In this document: one piece after another, positions 1-9,222 of the stretch | How the letters are laid out: each line of letters opens with the position of its first letter | Numbering within the stretch: the first letter of the stretch is position 1 | Source of the DNA: a virus | Virus record (IMG/VR): IMGVR_UViG_3300034198_000359 | Coordinates: 1-24,276 of that record | Strand: one strand, 5' to 3' | DNA: 24,276 nucleotides | Program-made: the position numbers and the translations under genes | The notes under the pieces: generated by a model | Told to the model about the DNA's origin: nothing | Databases searched by the model: none | The model's input: only the letters and a program-made list of their open reading frames with translations

Positions 1-974
1 AGTCAGTACAAGCACCTATTGCTATTCCACAGGATGTACAAGAACTTGCTCTCGGACCTGATTCAATTATGCGTTCATCTAACCCACAAGGTATTCGTCG
101 CGTTCCACTAGAACTACCTGCTGGCGTATTCCAAGAGTCACAAGTACTTGATCGTGAACTTCGTATGGGTGCTCGTTATCCTGAAACTCGTTCAGGAGAT
201 GTAAGCGCATCCGTTATTACTGGTCGTGGTGTACAAGCACTACAGGCTGGCTTTGATTCACAAATCAAGGCAGCACAAGCACAGTTTGCTTTGATGTTCA
301 CACATTTGCTATCAATGGCTTTCAAGGTTGACGAAAAGATCTTTGGTAATAAGGTCAAGGAAATTCGTGGACTTGATGATGGTATGCCGTACTCAATGAA
401 GTACACACCATCAAAGGCAATCGCTGGTGACTATTCTGTAGATGTTCGTTACGGAATTATGTCCGGTATGAACCCTAACAACGCTATCGTTGCGTTGCTA
501 CAAATGCGTTCAGACAAACTTGTATCACGTGACTATGTACGCCGTGAACTACCAGTTGAAATTAACATCAGCCAAGAAGAACAAAAGGTTGATATTGAAG
601 AGATGCGCGATGCACTGCGACTTGCAGTATCCCAATACGCACAAGCCGTACCAACCCTTGCTTCTCAAGGTCAAGATGTATCATTAGTTATTACTAGAAT
701 TGCAGATGTCATCAAGGGCCGTCAAAAGGGCCTTATGATTGAAACAGTAGTTGAGAAGGCGTTTGCGCCTGAACAACCTGCTTCTGGTGGAGTACCGCAA
801 GGTTCACCAGGACAGCCTCCTATGTCTCCAGCAGCAGGTGGACTTCCCACCCCTGCCTCGCAGCCCCAATCTCCACAACCCCAAGGTGGCGCAAACCCTG
901 CTGCTGGACCACAAGCTCCTCAAGGAAAACCAGATATAGCATCATTGCTTGCATCAATCGGCGGCGCAGCATAA
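1..974 (+). CDS. Portal protein, C-terminal part (5' end outside window)
   Basis: The reading frame is open from the left edge (first full codon at base 3), so the ATG at 69 is probably internal and this is the last ~323 residues of a longer protein. The visible part is mostly helical, with a Thr/Ser/Gly segment (SASVITGRGVQAL) leading into long amphipathic helices. It ends in a Pro/Gln/Gly-rich, disordered tail of about 60 residues, common at the C-terminus of phage portals. A portal forms the dodecameric ring at one capsid vertex through which DNA is packaged and ejected. The call rests on the helical pattern, the P/Q-rich tail and its place at the head of a virion gene block that includes scaffold and capsid. 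It could be another large head protein, because the diagnostic N-terminal half is not in the window. Confidence 0.68.
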   Translation, partial: SVQAPIAIPQDVQELALGPDSIMRSSNPQGIRRVPLELPAGVFQESQVLDRELRMGARYPETRSGDVSASVITGRGVQALQAGFDSQIKAAQAQFALMFTHLLSMAFKVDEKIFGNKVKEIRGLDDGMPYSMKYTPSKAIAGDYSVDVRYGIMSGMNPNNAIVALLQMRSDKLVSRDYVRRELPVEINISQEEQKVDIEEMRDALRLAVSQYAQAVPTLASQGQDVSLVITRIADVIKGRQKGLMIETVVEKAFAPEQPASGGVPQGSPGQPPMSPAAGGLPTPASQPQSPQPQGGANPAAGPQAPQGKPDIASLLASIGGAA

Positions 975-990
975 GAAAAGGAGGTGCAAA

Positions 991-1125
991 ATGAACAAAG
1001 GTACACAAGCTCCAGCAACTTATACAAAGCCAACTGAAGGCTCTAAAGAAGGCAGCGTAGTTACAACCGGAAAGGTTTTTCAACCATTCGCGGGTGCAGC
1101 TAAACCAGGTAAGAAAGTAAAGTAG
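991..1125 (+). CDS. Small basic hypothetical protein (44 aa)
   Basis: A short ORF starting MNKGTQAPATYTKPTEG and ending in a Lys-rich tail (GKKVK). It sits 16 bases after the portal stop and has an excellent ribosome site, AAAAGGAGGTG at 977-987, four bases before the ATG. The protein is low-complexity (Gly, Thr, Lys, Ala), probably unstructured, with no membrane segment or recognisable domain. Its position and strong ribosome site suggest a real small gene co-expressed with the portal. The function is unknown. A similarly Gly/Thr/Lys-rich small protein is encoded at 11321 after the capsid gene. Confidence 0.6.
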   Translation: MNKGTQAPATYTKPTEGSKEGSVVTTGKVFQPFAGAAKPGKKVK

Positions 1126-1152
1126 TAAATCACTTTTGAAGGGCGGTTGGGC

Positions 1153-1362
1153 GTGGATAACAATGATTATGTACCACGCTCAATACGCTTCGCAGACTTC
1201 CTTGTTGTGTTTTCGGGTTTCTTACACAACATTGTATCTAGCGTTCTGACTCTTACAGAAGAGTTAATGGAGATTTCGATCTACCACGCTAATAGAGAAA
1301 CCAAGTTAACTAAAGCGCAAGAGGCGTTTAGTCAAGAATTAGAAACATTACAGGAGGAATAA
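1153..1362 (+). CDS. Small helical hypothetical protein (69 aa)
   Basis: The frame opens at TTG 1147, but GTG 1153 is the better start because AAGGGCGG at 1139-1146 lies six bases upstream, whereas it abuts TTG 1147 with no spacing. The N-terminal half is hydrophobic (FADFLVVFSGFLHNIVSSVL) and may associate with membrane. The C-terminal half is a charged amphipathic helix likely to form a coiled coil. Its TAA overlaps the next ATG by one base, indicating translational coupling. I do not recognise the family. Its place between portal and ejection-type genes suggests a virion or assembly role, which is inference only. Confidence 0.6.
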   Translation: MDNNDYVPRSIRFADFLVVFSGFLHNIVSSVLTLTEELMEISIYHANRETKLTKAQEAFSQELETLQEE

Positions 1363-1796
1363 TGGCGCTCGATGAAGCGACAAACCCTATGCAGGGTGTT
1401 TCCGGTCCTGGGGATAAGTCAAAGCGTACTGACCTACAATATCAAGCTCCAGAATACGGTGGCGGCGTAGCATACGACGCAACTAAATCTGGTGCCACAC
1501 TTGCTTCAACTCCTGATGTTCGCGGTGCAACTAATACCGAAGTTCGTCAAGCAGCAAGTAATGTATCTGGTCAATCAAGTACTCCAGTAACTTCTCTTTA
1601 TGCTCCATCAGATCGCCCAAATGAACCAATAACTCACGGAGTTAATGTTGGAGATGGCGCTGGCGCAAATGCGCTACGTATGACATCTCAATTTGCGAGC
1701 GTTAAATTGTCTGACACTCTTGCTAAGATGCTTCCTTATGATACTACCGGTGAAATCGGTATTCTGTATCAACAAGCACAAGCAAGAGGTATGTAA
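1362..1796 (+). CDS. Hypothetical virion-associated protein (144 aa)
   Basis: The ATG overlaps the previous stop (TAATG) and CAGGAGG at 1351-1357 supplies the ribosome site. The first ~90 residues are Gly/Ser/Thr/Asn-rich and look disordered. The last ~45 (ALRMTSQFASVKLSDTLAKM onwards) look helical. The stop at 1794-1796 is immediately followed by the TTG start of the 1542-aa gene, so the two are probably translated together. No enzyme motif or membrane segment is visible. The disordered-to-helical layout fits a small internal head protein or a chaperone for the large neighbour, but the function is not known. Confidence 0.7.
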   Translation: MALDEATNPMQGVSGPGDKSKRTDLQYQAPEYGGGVAYDATKSGATLASTPDVRGATNTEVRQAASNVSGQSSTPVTSLYAPSDRPNEPITHGVNVGDGAGANALRMTSQFASVKLSDTLAKMLPYDTTGEIGILYQQAQARGM

Positions 1797-4700
1797 TTGG
1801 GTAACGCAAACATACAAGGCGCGGCTATACAAGCCGGATTAAACCCAAAAGAGTTAGAACAAGTTTCTGCTCTAAATAAAATTTTAGATTCACACCGTGC
1901 TCTTTTGGCTATGCCCGAAGATCAAGCTAAGGTAGCCTTCGCTAGTAAGCCACAAGATCAACAAGTTGCTCACGCAGCTTTGTTCGGTGGTATGAACCCT
2001 ATTGGTTGGCTAGGTGACGCGGCTCACTATTTAACTCAAGGCGTAAAGACAGCAATCGCTGCACCATTTAAGGCGCTTAATGAAGTCTCTGACTTTATGA
2101 CCCGCATTTACCGTACTGGTGCTATCGCTGTAGATCAAGGCGTTGACCTTGGTAAAGCCTTTCAAATAGCAAACGATAATGGTAACAAGGTATTTAGCCC
2201 AGGACGTATTGACGCTGCTAGAAAACAATATGGCGCAGATACAATGTCTGTAGCAATGAAAGTTGCTAGTGGAACTCCGCTAGATTCTATTCTTGCTAAT
2301 GGCACAGATGCTGAAAAGCAAGTTGCTGCATCTGCAGCCCAAGGTGCCGATAAGTTTTTCCAAGATGCTTTAGATGCAGCGCAAGCTGCTAAGTATTCTC
2401 CAGGACGCCAGATTGCTAACTTATTACTTCCAGGTTCAATGGAAGGTTCTGGTGCTTTATACAAAGGCATTTCAGGATTCTTTGATGCTTCATATCGGAT
2501 CTTTGCTGATCCTACCCTTGCTCTAGGTAAAGCTAAAAAAGCATACGATGTTGCTAACTACGCTTTATTTAAGATTGCTGGTAGTGCTGAAGGTGTAGAT
2601 CGTGCCTTTTCTAAACCAGGTGTAGTTGATTTCTTTAATGCTTATGGTCCTGAACTAGATAAACTGAGTAAAGCACGCAAAGAAAAAGATGTTATAGCAG
2701 CAGAACAGGCTTCAACTAACCTTCGTCGTTTAGCACCGGAGTTTGGCCCAACAGCACAAGATGAATTTATTAAGGCTGGTGTCAAAGATGCGCCTACTGC
2801 TCGCAACTATTTACAGAACCACGCTGATATATCACAGATCCTACAAGGTCAAGCTGCTCGTAAGACTCCGCTGATCCCTAGGTTAGATCTTTCTCGTAAA
2901 GCACGGGTAACATTTTTAACAACAGCAGACAAAGTATTCAACATAAATCAGGTAGGACAAAAACTTGTATCAGGACTCTACGGCGATGGTAGCATTGCTT
3001 ACCAAGATATCACAACAGGGCTTAATGCGAACGCTGAGGCTATTGCTGGTGCCGAAAGACAAGTTGGAAAACTAAAGCAAGACGGAGCATACCGTTTATC
3101 TTTCAATCAAATTGCTGGAAAGATTGATCGCTTCGCTGCTAAGTTTACTTCTATTCCTTATTTCAAAGATGGATTCTTTGATACCTCTGCTCCTAATGCT
3201 TCAACTCAGGTTTATCGCCTAGCACGTTTGTCTAATACTCGTTACCATTCTCGTATTGTTCAAGAGGCTTTCCAAGCTGGCGATGAAGGTCAAAGAAAAC
3301 AAATCTTTACTGGACTCTGGAATACTATTGCTGAAACTCGAGGAGTATCCAAGGGTGAAGCAGGACAGACTTTCCTACAAGATTTTGCTGGCACCGGTGC
3401 TGCTAAACAATATGCTGCTGATGTAGAGCGTACTGTTACAGATGAGAACGGTGTATCAACGGTTATCCGCGATAACCCTGCATCTTTTGATGGTGAACAA
3501 CTTGCTTTGTTTCCATACCAACTTTCTCCAGCAATGGCAGTTCCATCTATCCAAGACTTGAGTAAGTTACCAGCGCTAGATGCTCTCTACTCACGTATGT
3601 TTGGACAGAACTACCGTCAATGGTCACGTAAGATGACTGACTTCTGGGTTATTGGTACACTTGCTGGACCTAAGTTTCCAGTGCGTAACGCCGCAGAAGA
3701 TTTAATGATGCACGCTGCTGCCGGTGATTCAACTTGGGGTATCGTTAAAGGTCGTTTCCTTTCAACTAAAATCCGTCAAGCACAAGCACAAGGTGATCTT
3801 GGTTTCATTCAAAAACTTGTATCGCGTAATCAAACTAAAGAATATGCTCAAAAGATTTCAGATGCTGTTGAGTCAGGTTCACCTGATGCCGCACGTAAAG
3901 TAATGGCTGAAGCTGTACTTAATGATAGTATTGTCTCTAAGTTAGATCCAGAAGCAACTCAAATTCTTTCTGAAATTGCTCATTATGGAAACTTGAATGA
4001 CACTCTAAAAGCTGTATCAGAAGGTGGAAAGAACGCCCTTCGTGGTGGAGATCAATACTTAAATGTATCTAATGATGTATCTCGTTTTGGTAAAATGGGT
4101 GCTATAGAAGTTGATGGCGTTAAATATAAAGCCTCCACTAATGGTGAAGCCTATACAGATTTTAACCCAGTAGCTAATAAACAATCTCGCATCTCTTGGT
4201 TAGTTCAACTTGGTATTACATCTAATGATTACTTAGCAAAGATTGCTGTAAAGAATTTAGATAAGCCTGAAGTTGCTATTGCTGAGATGACTAAGTATCT
4301 TGATGAACTTCCAACAGTTCTACGCAACCGTTTCCAATCAATGTCTGCTAAAGGTATTACATCTCAACAGCACGCAGAACGTGCTTTCCAAGCAGTACAA
4401 AACCTTTACTCAAAAGCAGACGGAACTCTTAATACAGATCTATGGAATAAAGTTGCTAGACTTGATAAGTCAGGTAATCGTGTAGTTTCAACAGCAGATC
4501 TTCGTTTAAGTGATCTACCTCATACAACTAATCTTGCTCCTAAATTTGTACACGGCCCAACACTTGTACCAGTCTCTGAGGCTTCTAATCCAGCAGCAGG
4601 ACTTATTGACCGTACTTGGGATTATATGGGTGAAGCTAACTCACGTTTCTCACGTGAGCCAGCAGTACTAGATGCAATGATTCGTATCCGCAAAGATATG

Positions 4701-6425
4701 ATCTCTAGTAATTATGACAAGCACTATATGGATTTAATGACTGCCGGTAAAACTGGTGATGATTTAATCAAAGCAACTGAATATGCTAAAGCACACTTAG
4801 TATCTATATCTGAGGATATGGCTAAACAACGTATTCTTGCTTATGTAGATAATCCAGCAGTACGAAGCCAGCTTGCTTTTTCTGTAACTAACTTTGCTCG
4901 GTTCTACCGCGCTACTGAAGATTTCTATCGCCGTGTTTATCGTACGGTTAAGTACAACCCAGAAGCTCTTACTCGAGCATCGCTTACCTATGAAGGTATA
5001 GCACACTCAGGTTTTGTACAAACAGATGATGCTGGTAACCAGTACTTCTTTTACCCAGGATTAACTCCTGTATATACCGCTATGAATAAAATGCTAAAAG
5101 TATTTGGTGTAAAAGACGCATTTAAGACAGGTATTCCGATTGATTTCGGCGCACAACTAAAGATGATTACTCCATCTTTGAACCCAGATTCTTTGTTCCC
5201 AACATTCTCTGGACCTTTGGCTGCTGTCCCAATCAAGGCTATTGGAAATATTATTCCACAAGTTAAAGACTTAGAACAGTATTTAACTGGTACCTATGGC
5301 CCAGATCAACCAATGATCTCAGCCGTATTACCTGGTCACGTTAATCGTTTACTAGCTGCACTAAGCACCGATGAACGCAACTCTCAGTTTGCTTCTGCTG
5401 CTCGTAAAGCCGCAACTTACCTTGAGGCTAGTGGTCACGGACTTGATGTTAAGATTGATCCAAAGACCGGACAAGAAATTCCTCCGTCTGCTGGAGAGAT
5501 TGCTGACTATCAGAATAAGCTACAGGGTTCTACAATGACTGTTCTTGCTCTTCGATTCCTTATGGGATTTGTATCCCCAGCAACTCCATCTGTTACCTTA
5601 AAGTCTGATATGGCAAACTGGGTAAAAGATAACCAACGTGTATCTTACAAGCAAGTATTTAACAACCTTATTAACCAATACAACGGTGATATTGATAAGG
5701 CTACTAAAGAATGGCTAAGACTATTTCCAAAGGAAATGCCTTATACAGTTTCTGAAACAGAGAGTACTGTTAACGCTAACGTTCGTGCGGTAACTAGTGC
5801 TACTGACTGGATCAAAACACATAAAGACGTTTTGAAAAAGTACCCTGAAGGTGGTGCCTACCTGATTCCACAGGCAGGTAAGTTTGACTTCAACGCATAC
5901 AAGTTATTGCAAACTGCTGGGCTAAAGACTAACAAGACTCTTACAGACTTTGTTCGTCAAGTAGCATCTTCTAAAGATGTTCAAACATATTACGATATGA
6001 AAGATAAGTTTGATCAACAGATGGCTATGACTCTTGATACTGCTGCTAAGCGCCAGATCCGCGATCAATGGACTGCTTGGTCAGATGAGTTCAAGGGCGC
6101 TCGTCCATTGCTGCAAGAACAACTTGGTACTGGTAGCGCTACTGCTATCCAGCGTACAAAGGCTTTGAATGACTTACGCTTAATGCTTGCTGATAAGACT
6201 GTAACTACTCAACAAAATGTACAATCTAAGTTGAGAGAAATGCTTTCATCATATGATGCGTATGTAACTAATAGAGACTTTGCTAATCAACCTAGTTCCA
6301 ATTTTTCACAACAATATAAAGATGCTTTGAAAATAAGTGCTAAACAACAGATTCAAAATATTGCTCAAGGTGACCCAAGCACACTTGCTGCATTTAATAC
6401 TATGTTCGCACCACTACTTCGATAA
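1797..6425 (+). CDS. Giant helical structural protein, putative internal virion/ejection protein (1542 aa)
   Basis: The largest gene in the window, starting at TTG 1797 directly after the preceding stop. The product is Ala-rich and overwhelmingly helical, without signal peptide, clear transmembrane helix, or the Glu/GxS pattern of a lytic transglycosylase that I could find. Notable stretches are MNPIGWLGDAAHYLTQGVKT near residue 63, GPKFPVRNAAEDLMMHAA near 620, and an aromatic Arg/Tyr-rich stretch (NFARFYRATEDFYRRVYR) near residue 1030. Length and composition resemble phage ejection proteins such as T7 gp16 (about 1300 aa), which leave the capsid ahead of the DNA and cross the cell envelope. 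A tape-measure protein is the alternative, but there is no tail-tube gene and the gene lies between portal and capsid rather than among tail genes. Confidence 0.6.
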   Translation: MGNANIQGAAIQAGLNPKELEQVSALNKILDSHRALLAMPEDQAKVAFASKPQDQQVAHAALFGGMNPIGWLGDAAHYLTQGVKTAIAAPFKALNEVSDFMTRIYRTGAIAVDQGVDLGKAFQIANDNGNKVFSPGRIDAARKQYGADTMSVAMKVASGTPLDSILANGTDAEKQVAASAAQGADKFFQDALDAAQAAKYSPGRQIANLLLPGSMEGSGALYKGISGFFDASYRIFADPTLALGKAKKAYDVANYALFKIAGSAEGVDRAFSKPGVVDFFNAYGPELDKLSKARKEKDVIAAEQASTNLRRLAPEFGPTAQDEFIKAGVKDAPTARNYLQNHADISQILQGQAARKTPLIPRLDLSRKARVTFLTTADKVFNINQVGQKLVSGLYGDGSIAYQDITTGLNANAEAIAGAERQVGKLKQDGAYRLSFNQIAGKIDRFAAKFTSIPYFKDGFFDTSAPNASTQVYRLARLSNTRYHSRIVQEAFQAGDEGQRKQIFTGLWNTIAETRGVSKGEAGQTFLQDFAGTGAAKQYAADVERTVTDENGVSTVIRDNPASFDGEQLALFPYQLSPAMAVPSIQDLSKLPALDALYSRMFGQNYRQWSRKMTDFWVIGTLAGPKFPVRNAAEDLMMHAAAGDSTWGIVKGRFLSTKIRQAQAQGDLGFIQKLVSRNQTKEYAQKISDAVESGSPDAARKVMAEAVLNDSIVSKLDPEATQILSEIAHYGNLNDTLKAVSEGGKNALRGGDQYLNVSNDVSRFGKMGAIEVDGVKYKASTNGEAYTDFNPVANKQSRISWLVQLGITSNDYLAKIAVKNLDKPEVAIAEMTKYLDELPTVLRNRFQSMSAKGITSQQHAERAFQAVQNLYSKADGTLNTDLWNKVARLDKSGNRVVSTADLRLSDLPHTTNLAPKFVHGPTLVPVSEASNPAAGLIDRTWDYMGEANSRFSREPAVLDAMIRIRKDMISSNYDKHYMDLMTAGKTGDDLIKATEYAKAHLVSISEDMAKQRILAYVDNPAVRSQLAFSVTNFARFYRATEDFYRRVYRTVKYNPEALTRASLTYEGIAHSGFVQTDDAGNQYFFYPGLTPVYTAMNKMLKVFGVKDAFKTGIPIDFGAQLKMITPSLNPDSLFPTFSGPLAAVPIKAIGNIIPQVKDLEQYLTGTYGPDQPMISAVLPGHVNRLLAALSTDERNSQFASAARKAATYLEASGHGLDVKIDPKTGQEIPPSAGEIADYQNKLQGSTMTVLALRFLMGFVSPATPSVTLKSDMANWVKDNQRVSYKQVFNNLINQYNGDIDKATKEWLRLFPKEMPYTVSETESTVNANVRAVTSATDWIKTHKDVLKKYPEGGAYLIPQAGKFDFNAYKLLQTAGLKTNKTLTDFVRQVASSKDVQTYYDMKDKFDQQMAMTLDTAAKRQIRDQWTAWSDEFKGARPLLQEQLGTGSATAIQRTKALNDLRLMLADKTVTTQQNVQSKLREMLSSYDAYVTNRDFANQPSSNFSQQYKDALKISAKQQIQNIAQGDPSTLAAFNTMFAPLLR

Positions 6426-6450
6426 TTAAAGTACGAGAGGATAACAACTA

Positions 6451-7890
6451 ATGGCAACTGATGCTAGCCTTAAAGATTATTTGGCTAACCGGTCTGATGT
6501 TAAGAACGCCAAGAAAACTCTATCCTCAGCCAAGGCTCCTTTAGCAGATCTTCAAAGGGCTTTGGATTCAGCACCTGCTGCTTCTAAAGCTGATATCCAA
6601 AAGCGGATTGCTGCTGCTAAAAAAGATGCTGATAAAGCACAGGCAGATTTTAATAGTGTAGTTGCTGCTGCTAAAGATTATTACAAGAACAATATTGACA
6701 CTATCAATGCTGATACTAAGATAGCCCAAAAGAATACAGACATTAAATCACTTGCTGATGCTAAGGCAATGCGTGATCGTCTTATTCAAGCAAATCAAGA
6801 TACTAGCACTATTGATAAAACTATTGCTGAACTTACCGGTAAAGCAAATGCCAAGCCACAGGTAACACCTCCTCCAGGTAATACTGAAACTATTGATGGA
6901 ACTAAGCCCGTAGTCCGTGATTATGCTAAAGAAATAACAGGAGCAGCACAACTTATTTATTCAATGACAGATCACGAAAGATCTGTTTTATCTAGTCAAT
7001 TAAAGGATGCTGGATTCAAAGTTCCCGTAAGTGGTAAATATAACGATGCCCTTACTGCCGCATATCAAACTGCTGTCAGTAACAACCAATTAAGAAATAC
7101 CCAGATACCAAATCTTAACCAATCACTTGCTGAATTTCTTGTAACTAAAGCAAAAGAACCTGGAGCTGGTGGAACAAAAGGTGGCCCTACAACTGATGCA
7201 ACCATATTTAGCCCGACAAATGCTGCCCTTTATATCAATAGTGAATTTCAACAATTCTTAAAGCGCGATGCAACTTCTACTGAAATCTCTACTCTTACTA
7301 AACAACTTACTGATGCTCAACGCAAAAATCCTGACAAATTAAGCACAGATGCTAATGGTAATACTGTTAGAGTTCAGGGCTTAAATGCTCAAGGATTCCT
7401 AGATGGACTTATCAAAAAACTTCCAGAGTTTACAAAGAAATTAGAAGGCAAGACTGCAACTACTCTTGAGGGTGTTCTTAATACAGCCAGAGATAATTCT
7501 ATTATCCCAACTCAAAGTCAAATTGATAGTTGGACTAACCGCCTTAAAACTGGCGAAGATGCTGCAACTATCCAACACGAAATTCGTAACTTAGCTGCTA
7601 TTGGACGTCCAGATGCTATAGCTAAACAACTGCTTGCTGGTAATGACCTTGGAACTATTTTGTCTCCATATAAACAATATATGCAATCAACCCTTGAAAT
7701 ACCAGCAGAGCAAATAGCATTAACAGATCCATCGCTTCAAATGGCTATTGCTGGCGATAAGCCAATGAGCCTTTATGATTATCAAAATGCTCTTCGTAAA
7801 GATAACCGCTGGCAATATACACAGAACGCTAAGACAGATGTTTCTAATTCAATTCAACAAGTCTTAAAAGACTTTGGGTTTATGGGGTAA
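6451..7890 (+). CDS. Putative internal virion protein with coiled coil and peptidoglycan-binding-like segment (479 aa)
   Basis: ATG 6451 follows GAGAGG at 6435-6440. Residues ~15-130 are charged, Ala/Lys/Asp-rich heptad-like helices (coiled coil), followed by a Pro-rich hinge (TPPPGN, ~139-144). Residues ~163-212 (ITGAAQLIYSMTDHE, then LKDAGFKVPVSGKYNDALT) resemble a peptidoglycan-binding-type helical fold: helix, then G-x-Y-N-D, then a closing helix. The remaining ~270 residues are helical. Spacing to both neighbours is tight (25 bases upstream, none downstream), so it belongs to the same operon and probably the same particle compartment as the 1542-aa and 400-aa proteins. A role in wall contact during DNA ejection is inference. 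The weak similarity to a PG-binding fold needs profile confirmation. Confidence 0.6.
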   Translation: MATDASLKDYLANRSDVKNAKKTLSSAKAPLADLQRALDSAPAASKADIQKRIAAAKKDADKAQADFNSVVAAAKDYYKNNIDTINADTKIAQKNTDIKSLADAKAMRDRLIQANQDTSTIDKTIAELTGKANAKPQVTPPPGNTETIDGTKPVVRDYAKEITGAAQLIYSMTDHERSVLSSQLKDAGFKVPVSGKYNDALTAAYQTAVSNNQLRNTQIPNLNQSLAEFLVTKAKEPGAGGTKGGPTTDATIFSPTNAALYINSEFQQFLKRDATSTEISTLTKQLTDAQRKNPDKLSTDANGNTVRVQGLNAQGFLDGLIKKLPEFTKKLEGKTATTLEGVLNTARDNSIIPTQSQIDSWTNRLKTGEDAATIQHEIRNLAAIGRPDAIAKQLLAGNDLGTILSPYKQYMQSTLEIPAEQIALTDPSLQMAIAGDKPMSLYDYQNALRKDNRWQYTQNAKTDVSNSIQQVLKDFGFMG

Positions 7891-9093
7891 ATGATGGCAA
7901 CTACAGGTTATGATGTTTTGTCTGGGCTAAAAGCAATTCCAATGGCAAAGCCAGCTCCAAGTGTTTCACCTCAACAAGCTGCTGATGCACTAGCAGCACA
8001 AGTAAAAGGTCTTCAGCAATCAGCGCCAGGTATTATTAAAACAAATGCTGCTGCTACTGATGTAAATAATGCAGCAAATACTAGTATTGAACAACAAACA
8101 AATGCAATCAATTCTAACACAGATCCAATTACTCAATCTGTTGGTCAGGCATTTACATCATTAGGTGTTCCAGGATATGCTGCACCGCGACAACAACAAC
8201 TTTTGCCAGATACATCAGGATCACAATCTGCTTATGATCTGTTACTTAGTGAATTTCAAAAATATGGTCTTGGTGCTTTAGTAGAACCACTTAAAGGTAT
8301 GATCCAACAAGGTGCCTCTGGTGCAACTATGGCTCTTGCTCTGCAAAATACAGAGGCTTACCAAAAACGTTTTAGTGCAAACCAATCTCGTATTGCTGCT
8401 GGATTATCTGCCCTAAGCCCTGCTGTATATATTGGGCTTGAAGATCAATACCAAAATGTTATGCGTAAGTATGGACTACCTGCTTCATATTACACACCAG
8501 ATTCTACTGGTAAACAACCAGGATTTGATCAACTTATTACTAATGATGTTAGCCCAGTAGAACTTGAAGACCGAGTTACTACAGCACAAAACCGAGTGAT
8601 GAACGCTAACCCAGAAGTTATGAACGCTCTTAAACAATATTATCCTGATATTACTAATGGCGATATGATGTCCTATTTCCTTGATCCTAAAAACGCTATT
8701 AACGCGATCAAGAATAAAGTAACTGCTTCTGAAATAGGTGGCGCTGCTGCTGCAGCAGGACTATCTGATAGTCGCGCTCAAGCAGAACAACTTGCTGCTT
8801 ATGGAATTACTGGAGCGCAAGCACAAGCAAATTATGGAACTGTTGCTCAACTAGCACAACGCGGTAGCCAACTTGCTGATATCTACAAACAACAGCCATA
8901 TGGTCAAGATCAAGCAACAGCAGAAGTATTTAATACAGCCGGACAAACTGATGCTGCAAATCAACGCAAGAAGTTAACTTCACTTGAGCAAGCAGCATTT
9001 TCTGGCTCAGCAGGAGTTGCCCAGAACGCGCTTAGCCGCGATAGAGCAATATCCCCAATGATGATCGGCGTCCCAGGCGCAGGTTCCATCTAA
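7891..9093 (+). CDS. Putative internal virion/structural protein (400 aa)
   Basis: The gene starts at ATGATG right after the previous stop (7888-7890). Either ATG (7891 or 7894) is possible, and TGGGGT at 7884-7889 gives the second slightly better spacing. The first ~100 residues are Ala/Gln/Asn-rich and low-complexity. Residues ~113-200 form a recognisable block, YDLLLSEFQKYGLGALVEPL followed by SANQSRIAAGLSALSP and QYQNVMRKYGLPASYY, that I have seen in large minor structural proteins of actinobacterial phages. The rest is helical and Ala/Gln-rich, ending in a Gly/Pro/Met tail. No catalytic motif is seen. With the two preceding genes it forms a three-gene block of large helical proteins, as podoviruses have for their ejection complex. 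Confidence 0.58.
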   Translation: MMATTGYDVLSGLKAIPMAKPAPSVSPQQAADALAAQVKGLQQSAPGIIKTNAAATDVNNAANTSIEQQTNAINSNTDPITQSVGQAFTSLGVPGYAAPRQQQLLPDTSGSQSAYDLLLSEFQKYGLGALVEPLKGMIQQGASGATMALALQNTEAYQKRFSANQSRIAAGLSALSPAVYIGLEDQYQNVMRKYGLPASYYTPDSTGKQPGFDQLITNDVSPVELEDRVTTAQNRVMNANPEVMNALKQYYPDITNGDMMSYFLDPKNAINAIKNKVTASEIGGAAAAAGLSDSRAQAEQLAAYGITGAQAQANYGTVAQLAQRGSQLADIYKQQPYGQDQATAEVFNTAGQTDAANQRKKLTSLEQAAFSGSAGVAQNALSRDRAISPMMIGVPGAGSI

Positions 9094-9108
9094 ACAAACA
9101 TAGACCTG

Positions 9109-9184
9109 CCTTAGAGTGACTGGTACTAAGGAGAGAATTAAAACCAGTAGTAGAAGCCATATAGAAAATCCCCAAATCTATATG
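9109..9184. promoter_or_regulatory. Structured leader ahead of scaffold/capsid genes (three inverted repeats)
   Basis: The non-coding gap before the scaffold gene carries three inverted repeats. CCTTAG (9109-9114) pairs with CTAAGG (9126-9131). ACTGGT (9119-9124) pairs with ACCAGT (9143-9148). CATATAGA (9158-9165) pairs perfectly with TCTATATG (9177-9184) around an 11-base loop. The first two overlap, so only one can form at a time. An orphan AAGGAGAG (9128-9135) lies in the arm of the first hairpin without a start codon behind it. This suggests an RNA leader or processing region controlling the most highly expressed genes. No T-run follows, so it is not a standard terminator. Confidence 0.45.
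9138..9165 (+). promoter_or_regulatory. Weak candidate promoter for the scaffold/capsid genes
   Basis: TTAAAA at 9138-9143 and TATAGA at 9160-9165 are 16 bases apart, each matching four of six positions of the sigma-70-type boxes. The element lies in the only sizeable gap between the ejection-type genes and the scaffold gene. The match is weak and overlaps the perfect inverted repeat at 9158-9184, so it may be coincidental. Confidence 0.25.
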
Positions 9185-9222
9185 AGGTCTGCGATCAAAC
9201 TAACAGAATGGGAGATGGACTA

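Noticed and set aside
1147-1152. TTG 1147 as start of the small helical protein
   Set aside because: The ribosome-site-like AAGGGCGG abuts it without spacing. GTG 1153 has proper spacing.
1797-6425. 1542-aa protein as a tape-measure protein
   Set aside because: No tail-tube, tail-chaperone or distal-tail gene set surrounds it, and it lies between portal and scaffold. An ejection-type protein fits the context better, though this is not proven.
9208-9222. ATG 9208 as start of the scaffold gene
   Set aside because: No ribosome site precedes it. GGGAGA lies between it and ATG 9223 and fits the latter.
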